Assembly: GCA_040285825.1 (NCBI GenBank)
Contig: JAUPSS010000004.1
Location: 6,145,658-6,209,657 of the forward strand
DNA: 64,000 nucleotides
Source: Eukaryota sp. TZLM1-RC
Taxonomy: Eukaryota; Metamonada: BaSk clade
Direction of reading: 5' to 3'
Positions 1 through 10,302 of this stretch are shown here, in pieces. Below the pieces are notes generated by a model. That model was not told the DNA's origin. It saw only the letters and a list, made by a program, of their open reading frames with translations, and did not search any database. Numbering within the stretch: the first letter of the stretch is position 1; the number at the start of each line of letters is the position of its first letter. The position numbers and the translations under genes are program-made.

Positions 1-245
1 AATGCGTAAATGAAGAACTTACCAATAAAACCTGCAAATTTGCCCAGAGTCGAAGGCTGAAGAGCTTCATTAAAGATTTCAAAGTCATCAAAATCATTGC
101 TTGTAGAAAAAGAATCGTTATCATTATCACTGCAGCTTGAGCAACTGCATGAAGACGAAAGACCTGTGCCTATGGTGTTACAATATTGAAGGTATTCATC
201 TTGAGCCAAGAAGAAACTATCTACTTGCTCAGGAGTTGTATTCAT
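1..245 (-). CDS. N-terminal part of an acidic, Ser/Asp-rich protein (runs off the window)
   Basis: An open frame on the minus strand starts with ATG at 245 and stays open to the window edge (about 81 codons). The visible part begins MNTTPEQVDSFFLAQDEYLQ, then has a Cys/Ser cluster followed by an Asp/Asn/Ser-rich stretch (SSDNDNDSF) and a DDFEIFNEAL segment. No family is recognised. A GTAAGT at about 22-17 on the minus strand could be an intron donor, so the last residues before the edge may be intron. The next feature upstream is only a retroelement tail, so this looks like an independent gene start rather than a relic. Function unknown. Confidence 0.5.
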   Translation of the reverse strand, partial: MNTTPEQVDSFFLAQDEYLQYCNTIGTGLSSSCSCSSCSDNDNDSFSTSNDFDDFEIFNEALQPSTLGKFAGFIGKFFIYA

Positions 246-320
246 TGAATGGAATCTGATGAAAAGTGAGAAGTGAATTAATAGTATTTGGGGTGAAAAA
301 AGACTTGACAAAGTGGAATT

Positions 321-497
321 TATTTCAATTTACCATTATCAATAGATTACCTCGGTCTTTCAATCGAATTAGAGAAGCTTTAGCTAGACAGCAAGCAGAT
401 TAAGATTTTGTAGAGGAAATTTTGGTTCAATGATAGTTGTCCAATTAGTTATGAATTAATTTTATTAAGTGTGCATGATCAATAAATATTTCCATTT
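321..497 (+). mobile_element. Family A retroelement, 3'-terminal fragment
   Basis: The last about 40 codons of the family A endonuclease domain are present (INRLPR.FNRIREALARQQAD), followed by the shared family tail: TGATAGT, CCAATTAGTTATGA, AAGTGTGCA and a terminal CAATAAAT. A TAA replaces the Gln after QQAD, so it is dead. It is a severely 5'-truncated insertion. The same tail ends the copies near 17060, 25745, 40185, 42222, 45803 and, inverted, 45950. Confidence 0.85.
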
Positions 498-523
498 CGA
501 TTTCCACATTCTAATAAGCTGAT

Positions 524-557
524 TCCATTTCCATTTTTCTCTGCAAATGGAAATGGA
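524..557. repeat. Perfect 13-bp inverted repeat (hairpin)
   Basis: TCCATTTCCATTT at 524-536 pairs exactly with AAATGGAAATGGA at 545-557 across an 8-nt loop. It lies just after the retroelement tail ending near 497, within a short GGAAAT-rich stretch. Role unknown. Confidence 0.7.
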
Positions 558-1170
558 GATGGAAGAAATAAAAATTCATTCCACAATGCCAACTCTAGGT
601 GAAACCACAGTTTAAAATCACTCAGGTGGTTCAACACTTTCACCTGATGAAACAGTCAGAGCACCAGGAGGCATTGGGTGGTTGAAATTTCAAACACTGG
701 GTGAAACACTATCACTTATTCTGACATCCACAATTGGCAATTGCTAATTGCAAACTTACTCACACCTGCGAGCTTGGTTTTCACCAAATGCTTTTTTGAA
801 CTGTTGTTATTGATTTTACAACTTCCTCTATTACAAGCTAATAAAAGATGAAATGTACTTCAATAGGTATAGAATTTGAAATTGTGTGCCCTCAAAACAA
901 TATCAACACTTTCGAAACAAACAGATCATTTCGTTTTAATTCTGGTTTCAGTAATCACCAATACGAAAAATCGTTTTGTTTCCAAAATTGAATACATTTA
1001 ATGTCTCAAGTAGAGCTATCATCTTCCATTTTGACATTTTTTCAAATCTGACAATTAAAGAAATGGTTCAATCTCTATCATCGTATATCCAGATATTACC
1101 AAAATTATTAACCGAAATATATATTGTGAAAGAGCAGTGATGTTGTTCATCTTCCCATATCGGTTGTGCA
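558..1170. other. No recognisable gene
   Basis: AT-rich sequence with no convincing open frame, motif or repeat seen on either strand. Confidence 0.6.
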
Positions 1171-1930
1171 TTAAGCATCTGAAATAAACCAATATTTTAG
1201 TTTCCAAAATATCACATAGCAAAACTCTGTAACTTCATATCCGACAATACCCAACAGCAATTGGCTGTAAGCTTCTCTATCATGCAAGAGTCCATGAGGT
1301 AATAAATGAGATGATAATAAGGGAACTACACCATTAAAAATTGCATTTAAGAAGAATGTAAAAGGACAATGCACATAGTCAATGTGAGATTCTTGTATTT
1401 TGTCTGTGTTAATTATTTAAAAGAATCACTAGACACATCAGTCGATCTCACATCAGTATTGATGGTCGTTCCTTCAAAACCTTCAAGCATTAAATCCCTT
1501 CTATTTCGACCAAAAGAATTCAAAGTAATTTCATCAACCAAACCAGAGAGCAATGGTTCTCAAAAAATTCTATGTTAAGGCGTTGGGTTCTTACTGCATC
1601 CTGAATTTTTGATCGGAAAGCAATACAATGCTCACAATTGAATAAATGATTGGAAATGATTTTTGACTCCACATTTACGTTGGATATTTAACAAAAACGT
1701 TGATACGCCAAATAAAACAGCGCAAACGCATTCTACATGCAAACACAGTATAATCTACAAGTAAACCATAGATTTGGGAATTTTGAGTAATTCAACATGA
1801 AGAGGGATTGTTTAGAGTGTCCTACAAAAAATTAGCCAAAGCGGCATTATCGTTTTTAGTCGAGCCAACAACGAATATTAAAATTCAAGTCTTTACAAAA
1901 TGTCATTAAATTTTCACTAATTTATGTGAA
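1171..1930 (-). mobile_element. Family C retroelement relic (zinc finger and restriction-like endonuclease part)
   Basis: In shifting minus-strand frames the relic shows HLFNCEHCIAFRSKIQDAVR (1570-1660), the His/Cys segment just before the endonuclease. It then shows FGRNRRDLMLEGFEG with a following NTDVRSTDVSSDSF, matching the RGDV...DGSF...LDVMSVDP block of the better family C copy at 61883-62505. Stops and frameshifts occur throughout. The part below 1374 resembles the family's C-terminal PF.F...F segment only loosely. Non-functional. Confidence 0.65.
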
Positions 1931-2089
1931 TATTGAGAGATGTTGTCCTTAACATGTGAGTCATTTTGCCTGGGTAACAAATCTTTAAAATAAACAACAC
2001 CAGATGTTTCTCGATTTTGAATGTAGAAATAAAAATTGATACTTTATTTGAAATGTTGTTCATTATTTAATTCTAAATTTTGCTAAAAA

Positions 2090-2260
2090 TTCGTGAACAC
2101 CCTTGGAGTCATACAATCAATACGAGGTTTACGGACATTATTAGTTGGTAATTGTAGAAGCATTTCAAGTGAATAACCCAAATGATCAACATATTGTTTA
2201 ATTTTTGTTGTTCAAATGTAGTTGTTAATCTATAGTCTCCTAAGACATTCTACTCAAATA
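2090..2260 (-). pseudogene. Fanzor N-terminal fragment
   Basis: Minus-strand frames give LTTTFEQQKLN and then DHLGYSLEMLLQLPTNNVRK. The TTxFEQQKLN block also occurs in the Fanzor relic near 21530, in the same position ahead of its VDDREYL segment. Only about 50 codons remain, with frame breaks. The assignment rests on that single shared block, so confidence is modest. Confidence 0.45.
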
Positions 2261-2895
2261 TTTTCAATCAAAGCACATGCTGATTGTGCAAAAGGTAATT
2301 GTGGTGGTCAAACGTGGAGCTACAACCATGATGTACATTGAAAAATCGTTAACATTGCCAATTTTGGCCGATATGTACAGTTACCAGTGGTGTTGGGTAG
2401 TAAATGAAAACCCAATACTGATGGTCTTTGCTCGTTAATGTTAGACATACAGTAGATATGTAATGAGATTTATTACGAAGAGGAATTGCATTCTCTCTTC
2501 TTAAACTAATAGGCGGAATACTAATTAACTAACTAAATAACTATAAACACTATTCAAGACTAACAATACCAATTTATTGCAGCACAATATTTCCTATTCC
2601 TAAATATGGACAATGAACATGATCCACATCCAATCCATGACCATAAAAATGATGAATTTTCGTATGTTGGGCTATCTGCCTGCTTTACATTGAGCACATT
2701 ACAAGTCCAGTAATTGTAATTTGAATTTCAATCAATATGATACTAATTTTGATATAGGCTCTAGCTGAGATCCAAGTCAATCAGATTCCGTGGTTGATAA
2801 GTCTCTGCAATTGAGCCCTACCAAACAGAACTTCTGTTTCGCTGCCAGAACTAGAAATTACTTCTCAAAAACGGAAAGTGATATCTCATCAATCA
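2261..2895. other. Intergenic, 5' side of the RND gene
   Basis: No gene seen. It must contain the promoter of the gene starting at 2896. A CTCATCAATCA stretch directly precedes that ATG and resembles the short TCA-type initiators placed near start codons in trichomonads; this is only a resemblance. Confidence 0.45.
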
Positions 2896-5484
2896 ATGGG
2901 CTCCTTTATTGAACAGTGCTTCGAAAAGCTCGGCAAGGCTTCAAATGAACATCCTAAGCTCTTCATTTTCATAGGTTTAACTCTTATTCTTGTTTTCTCT
3001 CCTTTCCAAGGCAGAATTTCTGAAGTCACCGACACTAACGATTTATGGGTTCCTGCAAAGTCCCGTGCAATGGAGGAGCACCAACTTTTCCAATCTACAT
3101 TCACTCAAACCGTTCAATTTGAGGATGATGAACTCTCTATAGTTTCTCCGCTCATGAATGACTTACTTCTTGTTTCCAAAAATGCACTCACCGTGTCAAC
3201 TATTGTAGATCACATCAAATTGTATGAAGATCTGATTTCAATGAAGGATCTTTCTTCTCTTTGTTACCGGCCGCGTCCCATTGATAGTTGTCTCGTCAAT
3301 TCTTTTGTTCCATATTTTTCTGGCTCAGATTTATCCTCCCTTACTGATGATGATGTTGTTTCTACAATCAGAAGCGCTCTCGCTGATGAACCCTCTCTCG
3401 CTGCTTTATTAGGAAAACCACAGTTCTCTGAGGATGGCATCATTGAAGCCTCCGCCATGTCATTGAAGTTTTACACCATTCCAGTAGAGGAGACCAAGGT
3501 TTTTGAAGAGAAATTTGTGGAAGAGTTGAATTCAATTCAACTAAATTCTGAATTTTATTTTCTACTGGGAAATTCTTTCAATGCGGAAGCTGGTAGAGCT
3601 TTTGGTAAAGATTTATGGCTACTTGTAGTTGGAATTAGTCTTTCAGCTGTATTTATCTTTATTCTCTTCATTGAAAAGGGTAAGATAAGAAAGCTCCTCC
3701 CCTTTGTTTCCTTGTTTGTTCCTTTTTTAGCTTATTCAACCGGTCGAGGTATTCTTGGTTTGTTCAACTTCCAAACAGGTCAAGTTAATCGATTCATTCC
3801 CTTTTTGCTACTGGGAATTAGTGCCGATGATGTATTTGTCATATTTAATACCAGAAAACGAATGATTCAGCGCAGAGTGGAGAATCTTCCCCAAGCCACT
3901 TTGGCCAAGGCCGGCAGTGCCATTTTTCTAACCACTATTACAAACGTTATTGCAGTATCAACTGCTGCAACCTCTTCTTTGTTTTCACTTCGTTCCTTTG
4001 CTTACGAAGGTGCTGTTTGTATTTCTATTTTGTTTGTGTTACAAATCTTGATTATTGTTCCCATTGTAAATAAGGACAAAGGATCTACAAAAAATGTTAA
4101 TGAAATCTCCACTCTGAATGTCACACCGCCTAAAGCAGGATACAGAGCAATTCTTTTGTCTTTTGTTTTACTAATCTTGATATTTTCAGTTTTTGGCATT
4201 TCCCAAATGGAACAAGAATTTGAGTTGACTGATCTAACGCCTCCCGATAGCTACATTCGTGATTATTTCAAGCAGCTCTCCGTTCACTTTCCAGTAAGTG
4301 TCGGGTTCTTAGTCTTGGATGACAAGGCAGTTGCTCAGTGGTCACAGATAGAAAGTGCCGCTTCTAATGTAGATATCACAATCACAAACAACAATTGGGT
4401 GAGCAGTTATCCTCATTCATTGGAACCAATCAATTTTGATGAACTTTCTGATTGGTTACAAGGTGGTGGTTTACATTTCCAAAATGATGTTGTCATTGAA
4501 AATGACTCCTTTCTCAGTAAGGTTTCTATTCAGTTCGAAGCCTTGGGATCTCCCACAGAGCAGATTCAGCTCGTTGACAAGTTTAGGGCTGCTTTTGATG
4601 ACTTTACTGGAACTATTTTCGTTTACTCTCCTTCCCTTCCGTTTATAGAACAATTTAGGGTTTTGTTCTCAGAAGCTGCCCAGACGCTTATTCTTTCTTT
4701 AACTGCTATCTTTATGGTTACGTTTTTGGTTATTAAAAGCTTCAAAATGGCATTATTCTGTTTTGTTGGTGTTCTGATCATCTTAACAAATGTATTGGGT
4801 GTTCTCGCGATCTTTTCCATTCCTTTCAGTTCCATTGTAGTTACTGGTCTCTGTTTGTCATGTGGTATATCCATCGATTATTTCATCCACATTTGTGAGT
4901 CTTTCTCTGCTGCCAAGGGAGGAGTGGAATATAGAGCAAGAAAAGCTGTTTGGTTACTTAAGAAAGCTATTCTGTCAGGAGCCATTTCTACTTTTGCTGC
5001 TGTTGTTCCACTTGCGTTTTCAAGTACTTCTGTTTTCAGAGTTTTCTGTGTGATGTTTATTTCCACAGTGATTTTGGCTTTTGTATATGCACTGTTTATT
5101 GCACCCCAGTTTTTACCCGTTTTTTTCCGTCCTGGCACTGGGGAGAACGCTACTGTTGGTTCAATGACCAATGTCTTACCTGTGGATTATTTCCCTGATG
5201 ACTCTCACAGCAGCAGCAACACCACTCAACTTGGAACTGAACCTTTCTCATTGAATTCAGAGTTTGTTGATCGACAAGTTGATGAGGCAAGTAGTGATGA
5301 GAATGCTGATAAAGAGGAAACGAAAGTTGATGAGAATGAAGCACAGGATGAAGTCACTGTTTTATCTGCAGTTAGGTCCACTATTAAACGTACAGAAAGC
5401 TTATGTGAGAATGACGAACCAGATGAATCAACTGACGGGTCCGTTTCAAGTGATACCAGTTCTAAAAGTAGAGTTATTTCATAG
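2896..5484 (+). CDS. Patched/Dispatched-like RND-family membrane protein
   Basis: This is an 862-residue protein starting at ATG 2896; the frame is open further upstream (to a GTG at 2878) but has no earlier ATG. Layout: a first membrane helix at about residues 18-35, a long extracytoplasmic loop, a five-helix sterol-sensing-like block (about 240-400), another helix near 420, a second loop, and a second membrane bundle (about 590-745). A hydrophilic acidic tail of about 110 residues follows. The two RND signature helices carry G307-ISADD and C656-GISID, the acidic residues that relay protons or cations in this superfamily. Known relatives (Patched, Dispatched, NPC1) move sterols or lipids across membranes. 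The exact subfamily and substrate cannot be read here. No introns or defects seen. Confidence 0.88.
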   Translation: MGSFIEQCFEKLGKASNEHPKLFIFIGLTLILVFSPFQGRISEVTDTNDLWVPAKSRAMEEHQLFQSTFTQTVQFEDDELSIVSPLMNDLLLVSKNALTVSTIVDHIKLYEDLISMKDLSSLCYRPRPIDSCLVNSFVPYFSGSDLSSLTDDDVVSTIRSALADEPSLAALLGKPQFSEDGIIEASAMSLKFYTIPVEETKVFEEKFVEELNSIQLNSEFYFLLGNSFNAEAGRAFGKDLWLLVVGISLSAVFIFILFIEKGKIRKLLPFVSLFVPFLAYSTGRGILGLFNFQTGQVNRFIPFLLLGISADDVFVIFNTRKRMIQRRVENLPQATLAKAGSAIFLTTITNVIAVSTAATSSLFSLRSFAYEGAVCISILFVLQILIIVPIVNKDKGSTKNVNEISTLNVTPPKAGYRAILLSFVLLILIFSVFGISQMEQEFELTDLTPPDSYIRDYFKQLSVHFPVSVGFLVLDDKAVAQWSQIESAASNVDITITNNNWVSSYPHSLEPINFDELSDWLQGGGLHFQNDVVIENDSFLSKVSIQFEALGSPTEQIQLVDKFRAAFDDFTGTIFVYSPSLPFIEQFRVLFSEAAQTLILSLTAIFMVTFLVIKSFKMALFCFVGVLIILTNVLGVLAIFSIPFSSIVVTGLCLSCGISIDYFIHICESFSAAKGGVEYRARKAVWLLKKAILSGAISTFAAVVPLAFSSTSVFRVFCVMFISTVILAFVYALFIAPQFLPVFFRPGTGENATVGSMTNVLPVDYFPDDSHSSSNTTQLGTEPFSLNSEFVDRQVDEASSDENADKEETKVDENEAQDEVTVLSAVRSTIKRTESLCENDEPDESTDGSVSSDTSSKSRVIS

Positions 5485-6434
5485 AGTCTCTTTTTTGATG
5501 AGATTCGTGTGACTAGCAGTTTACACTATTTAATATTTCCTTACTACTTTCAATTTTGATTAAAGTCTTTTTGTTCAAGTTAATTTCTAGTTTCTTCTCA
5601 CAAATAATAGAAATTATATAAAATACACAATTTTCACTCTTATAAACCGACGCAGTTGTGTAGTGGTTTAAATAGGGTTTTTTGACCTGTTGGTAATACT
5701 TCTTACACTGTTTAACTTTTTGATTACAATAGCCCAGCTTGTGACAGAGCTCTTAATACAGTAGCAGTGTAAGTGTGCATATTGTTAAAGATTCTACAGT
5801 ACATAATAACGATATCTACTTTTGGAAATCAAAACAAAATTTTATTCGAAATTCACTATCTACTGTTTAAAGATTTACTGCAAAGATTATATGAAAAACC
5901 TTCTAACACATTCATTTCATAATTGAGGTACCCATAAATAAATTATTGCTATTCAGTTTTTAGCGATTCGCACAACACACAATTGATGATGTTTGCGACA
6001 TGAGACGAAAATCATAAATCTATCACAAACAACATCAATCAATTGTAGTAATTTTAAATTGAGCTGAATTTGTGAAATTCCGAATTGAATGATTTTGATG
6101 TTTCCAGACATTTTTTGGGAATAAATTTCTGTGGGTGTAATTTTAATTCCTCAAAAACTGAATAAATGAAATTCAAAGGGATGCACCTGATCGATGTTTA
6201 AATTGTATAAAGGTGATATTTCGGAATTTAAGGAATTACAGAGAATTCCTGGAGAAAAAAATAATTCTATCTCAGGAAGAATTCGTTAATTCCCTGAAAG
6301 AGCCAAGTTTCTGAATGTTTACATCTGAATTATACATCATGTTACTGGAAATATAATGTGAACCAGATTTTCATCCGTGTTGGCGCCATAAGGCTTATAT
6401 AATATGAATAGAAAATAAATCAACTTTTCTTTAC
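5485..6434. other. Intergenic, nothing recognised
   Basis: About 950 bp of AT-rich DNA with no convincing open frame. A tRNA-like stretch near 5647 was examined and rejected. Confidence 0.6.
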
Positions 6435-6600
6435 TACAATAGACTTAAGGCAATATTGTTAGTAAAAGGGACAACAGAATCGTTTATCACAAGGTCTTGA
6501 GGAGAAGAACCAATCAGAAGACATTTGCTCGCATTGAGATGAAGTCCAATATTTTCATATGAATCGGCAATTTCTTGTTTCACACCAGATGATGATTTCA
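6435..6600 (-). mobile_element. Reverse-transcriptase fragment
   Basis: The minus strand reads EIADSYENIGLHLNASKCLL then IGSSPQDLVINDSVVPF. This matches the segment after the catalytic box of the family A copy near 40400 (VLSLNISKCLLIG, then IIDDQSVPFIN). Only this about 50-codon piece is recognisable; the catalytic residues are absent. Confidence 0.75.
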
Positions 6601-7192
6601 AAGCAAATAAATTAATTCTTAAATCTTAAATCTGAAGAAATTAAGTCTGAGTCTTTTCCATAAAATGATAGAAAGAACTGGAAAGTTCAGGGAGTTGAGA
6701 TTCAAATACATAAAAATTTGCTTTCCGTAACGGTCACATAAGCATAATTTTCGGAGAACTTTGGTTTTTTTTTCGGTTTTTTTAATTCCAAATTGTTCTC
6801 AAAACATTTTTTTGTTTATTTGACTTGATTTTTTTAGTACTGTATTTTTTATTGAAATAAAATTCTATCTAGTATTCAATATCCTCCAAAGAAGCATCAC
6901 TATTACTAAACCTACTCACAGTATTTCGTTTATATTCTACACCAATAGCCTAAGAGCTTTAGAAATCATTGTTGGAACAGACTTGAAAATGCAAAAACAA
7001 CAATTCTATTTAACCAGAAAGTGGAAGTCATTTTTTTACGAGATCTATTTAATAAAACTTTTTGCAAATTTTCAAATAAGTGTAATCCTGAAGGTCCAAT
7101 ATTGCCAAAAAGGAAAATTGCAAACGGTACAAACTGATATTTCACATGTTAGGCTCTACCTAATTTTGCCAATGGTTCCTCATATTTTTTTA
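6601..7192. other. Intergenic, T-rich, nothing recognised
   Basis: Contains T-runs near 6760-6850 and no plausible gene. Confidence 0.55.
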
Positions 7193-8528
7193 TTATCTTT
7201 TTTCGGCGTTAGGGAGCGGCGAATCAGCGGAATACGCTAAACGAGCAGCAGAATTTTTGCAGACATCTACCGTGTCAAAATCCACAACGTTGAGAACACC
7301 ATCGATCCCTGGAGCTACTAAATCTGCCATTCTTTTACCAAAAGAATCATCAGTTTGATCTGGAGATAGCTTACGTACTAAAGGTTCAATAAATGCCCTT
7401 CTATATTGAATCTTCTGCACATAGCATATAATTGATCACGAAATGAATCACGAACAATTGAGCGATAAGTTATAAAATATTTGCAGTTTATAACATGGGA
7501 AAGCGTAACCACACTCTTGCAGCGACAAATTAAATCATTTGGAAACGAAGATGGCCACAAGAAACATCTCATTCTCATTGCAGTGATCCATTGGTGATCA
7601 TTAAGTAGAAGGCCATAAATGTTGGGAATTTGGGAAATTAGGCAACTTGAACAACTGTCTTCAAGATCAATCAAAAAGTTTGCAAAAACGGGATTATTTT
7701 CTTTAGCCAAGCTAAGACGTACAATATAATTCAAGTTTTCTAAAACTTTTCAGATTTTGTTCCTGCAATTTTTCAAAAGTCAGTGGTAAGGAGAGCAAAT
7801 TTCTTGAAAGAAGTTCCACAATATCAGAGGAAAAACATTTAGACCAAATATTTGGTGGAAGAGTTTCAATGTTCTGTTGAAAGAAATAAGATAAGAGCTG
7901 CCACAGTTTTCAATGAGATCAATTTTTTTGGAAAGCGATTCACAAATTCAAAAATAAAAGTTTTACCACCTCCAATAAAGGCAGTTCTACAAAAGTAGCT
8001 TGATTAATGAAAATCAACACCATCATAATCTGTACCACCAAAAAAGTGGCTTCCTAACTGAGATGCATCAATTTCCAATAGTTTTGCTAAAAAAATTGGT
8101 TCTTTGTTCATTGAAAATTCGACAAAATTCCAAAGAAATTGATGGTGTCGTTGATCTCAAAATATGAGTAAATTTTTCTGAATAACAATTTTTTAGGAAA
8201 AAGAATTTCAAATGTTTCTCAATAATTAAATTTTTTATTGATTCTGATTCATTTCCAAATTTAGTCAACAGAGTCGAAAGTTGGCCATTGACTTCTTCAA
8301 TATTTTCGATATAACAACCCAAAAAACGAAAACTAGTCTGATTATAATTGATGAAGGGGACATTGACATCATTAATGAAAAAAATCAATTGGTTTATGGC
8401 CTATATTCAGACATTTGGAGATATGTAATGAGAGACCAATATCTTCATTTCGCTGTTGCATAAAAGTTGCTATTTTTTTGAGAACTCAAGTAGCAGCAAT
8501 GACAGAAATGTCATTTATATATGCTACA

Positions 8529-8682
8529 TGATGCCGTTAGGCAGAAATACCAAAGAAGTAAAGAGAGAAAAGAAGAGAGAAAATAGCCTGTATCAATAAA
8601 GAAACCCGTTTTTCAACGAGTGCCACGTCATCAAGTGAAATCCTGAGATAACCACTAACTATATTTACCAGTAACTATAACA
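8529..8682 (-). repeat. 3' LTR of the gag-only element
   Basis: 154-bp repeat, TG...CA, direct repeat of 9118-9269. On the minus strand it lies after the gag frame and the polypurine tract. Confidence 0.9.
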
Positions 8683-8723
8683 CTACTTCTTCCCATTTTC
8701 CTTTCAACAGTTTCTAAAATAAC

Positions 8724-9089
8724 TTAACACAATGAGGAGAGGGAATTCGACAAATACTGGGGTGGGTCGTTGCAGACACGGAGATGATTCACTTCGTGTT
8801 TTACTTTAGAGGGACAATCGCGAGACAAATGGCCCTTTTGATGGCACTTGAAGTAGGTTTTTTCAGCCAAATTGCGAAATCTGTTGCATGACCGAGATTT
8901 CATTCCAGCTTGGCGCAGAGAGTCAGTAGTTTCATGGAAAGTCTTTGGAGATCTGTTCCAAGAGATTACTCGAGAGCAATCAAGGAGTTCATCTTCTGCA
9001 GTACTTACCAATGTAGGAAAGTCGGGGAATACCTCGTCCCTAATGCGAGAAATCAGCGATTTCTGTAATCCTATTAGAAGAATCTCCAA
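8724..9089 (-). CDS. Gag-like fragment with a zinc knuckle
   Basis: About 121 codons on the minus strand, open from near the 5' LTR with no in-frame ATG at its head, so the true start is unknown. The C-terminal half has a retroviral-type zinc knuckle, YFKCHQKGHLSRDCP. The first of the usual CX2CX4HX4C cysteines is Tyr here, a one-base change from TGC. The rest has no recognised fold. It is the only coding content of the LTR element and probably binds, or once bound, element RNA. A functional Gag is doubtful given the missing ligand. Confidence 0.7.
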   Translation of the reverse strand: MEILLIGLQKSLISRIRDEVFPDFPTLVSTAEDELLDCSRVISWNRSPKTFHETTDSLRQAGMKSRSCNRFRNLAEKTYFKCHQKGHLSRDCPSKVKHEVNHLRVCNDPPQYLSNSLSSLC

Positions 9090-9117
9090 GCATCTGCAGT
9101 GAGGGCCAATTATTATT

Positions 9118-9269
9118 GATGCCGTTAGGCAGAAATACCAAAGAAGTAAAGAGAAAAAAGAAGAGAGAAAGAGCCTTTATCAATAAAGAAACCCGTTCTT
9201 CAACGAGTGCCAAGTCATCAAGTAAAATCCTGAGATAACTACTAACCTTATTTATCAGTAACTATAACA
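9118..9269 (-). repeat. 5' LTR of the gag-only element
   Basis: 152-bp repeat, TG...CA, partner of 8529-8682. On the minus strand it is followed by ATAATAATTGGCCCTCAC, where a primer-binding site would lie; no matching tRNA could be assigned. Confidence 0.88.
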
Positions 9270-9809
9270 TACAGTATCTATTTGTGGGAATTTTTCTTTT
9301 AATTCGCACATTAAAGGATGAATTGCCAAGCAGAAAAAAGGACCAAGAGGATCGCCCTGTTTAACACTTGAAGAAGACAGCAGGTCAATGTTTTCATAGA
9401 CCAATGTTGATGATTTTTCAAAAAAAGAACCTGAGAAAAATGCTTTTGCAACAAAGAGAAAATGAAAGAACGTGATACAGAATTAAAAGCATATTTGAAA
9501 TCTAAATTGAAGATGTAATTAGGATTACTGAAATTCAAAAATACATCAGACAAAAGGGCAGCAGATGAAGCACCATCAATTGTCTAGATTCCAAATTGAA
9601 AGGTACTGAGGAATTCTTTGGCCTTTTTTCCAATTCTAATAAAACAAGAGACGCAAAAATTCTGGAGAACGATTCTCCAATTGCAATTGGACGGATTCTA
9701 GATGGGTTTTTCTTGATGACAATTAAACGAGCACTAAAATATTGAAATTTACATTTTATAACTTTGAAAAAAGTGCTCAAAATACAGCATATTACCAACA
9801 CTATCAATG

Positions 9810-10302
9810 ACTACTTTATTATTTGACTACTTTGTTATTTGTCGAATATCTCACTTTCCATTTCCATTACTTAAGGAACAGTTCACAAGCGAATTACTGC
9901 TTTTTCAATTTGACCATTGGCACTCAGGATCATGATACTCTAGGCGGTTATAATGTTATTAGTTGAATTTGCAGTAGACAAGCATCTGTTGAGTTGGTAA
10001 CATCATATGAAAGCAAAGTCAACAATGACTTCAGAGTTATCAATACAATCGCAGTAAATAACACATCTCTCTTCAGATCATTCAATGGAATGTCTCCTTC
10101 AGCACATGTTCCTTGACGAAGAGATTCCTCACTTCTTGCAAAATTGTCTCAAACATCATTATGTAGGGAAGAGCGAAAACTTATCAGTGAAGAAAAATTG
10201 AGAGCAAAGGGCATTGTGTGTTGTGAATACAGTTTTACTAAGTTTATTATTGATGTTTTTCGGCAGTTTGATAAAATCAAAAGAGTCTGATTATTCACCT
10301 TC
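9810..10302. other. Intergenic, 5' flank of BPI-like gene 1
   Basis: No gene recognised. Short plus-strand stretches are open (for example NDFRVINTIAVNNTSLFRSF near 10050) but broken by stops and not assignable to a family. Confidence 0.45.

Larger units (their letters stand above)
8529..9269 (-). mobile_element. Short gag-only LTR retrotransposon
   Basis: Two direct repeats of 154 and 152 bp (8529-8682 and 9118-9269) start TG and end CA, with about ten differences by eye. They are flanked by the 4-bp duplication TACA (8525-8528 and 9270-9273). The 435-bp interior encodes only a Gag-like zinc-knuckle frame on the minus strand. A purine-rich tract (GGGAAGAAGTAG on the minus strand) directly abuts the 3' LTR, which fixes the orientation. 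No protease, integrase or reverse transcriptase is present. It resembles the TR-GAG/TRIM type of non-autonomous LTR element. The host site is the reverse-transcriptase gene described at 7193-9807. Confidence 0.9.
7193..9807 (-). mobile_element. Family B retroelement relic, interrupted by an LTR element
   Basis: Read on the minus strand. From 9807 down are fingers/palm motifs (RLIVIKKNPSRIRPIAIGES, then DFKYAFNSVSRSF) and a GDPLGPFF-type block near 9350. The catalytic box is AYIND, split off from DTV by the inserted LTR element at 8529-9269. After it come SLHISKCLNIG (about 8420), the thumb region (8068-8388), and the zinc-finger plus endonuclease part (7193-7734). The latter shows LICRCKSVVTLSHVINCKYF, FGKRMADLV and VVDFDTVDVC. 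Frames shift repeatedly, so it is dead. Closest copy in the window: 42245-43295. Confidence 0.85.

Noticed and set aside
2878-2895. GTG start for the RND transporter
   Set aside because: The in-frame ATG at 2896 gives the same protein minus six residues; eukaryotic nuclear genes rarely use GTG.
5645-5715. tRNA-like stretch (GCAGTTGTGTAGTGGTTTAAAT)
   Set aside because: The D-arm resemblance is not followed by a T-loop (GGTTCGA) or a pairing acceptor stem.
8529-9269. The two 150-bp repeats as a tandem duplication
   Set aside because: TG/CA ends, the 4-bp flanking duplication, the polypurine tract and the zinc-knuckle interior fit an LTR element better.
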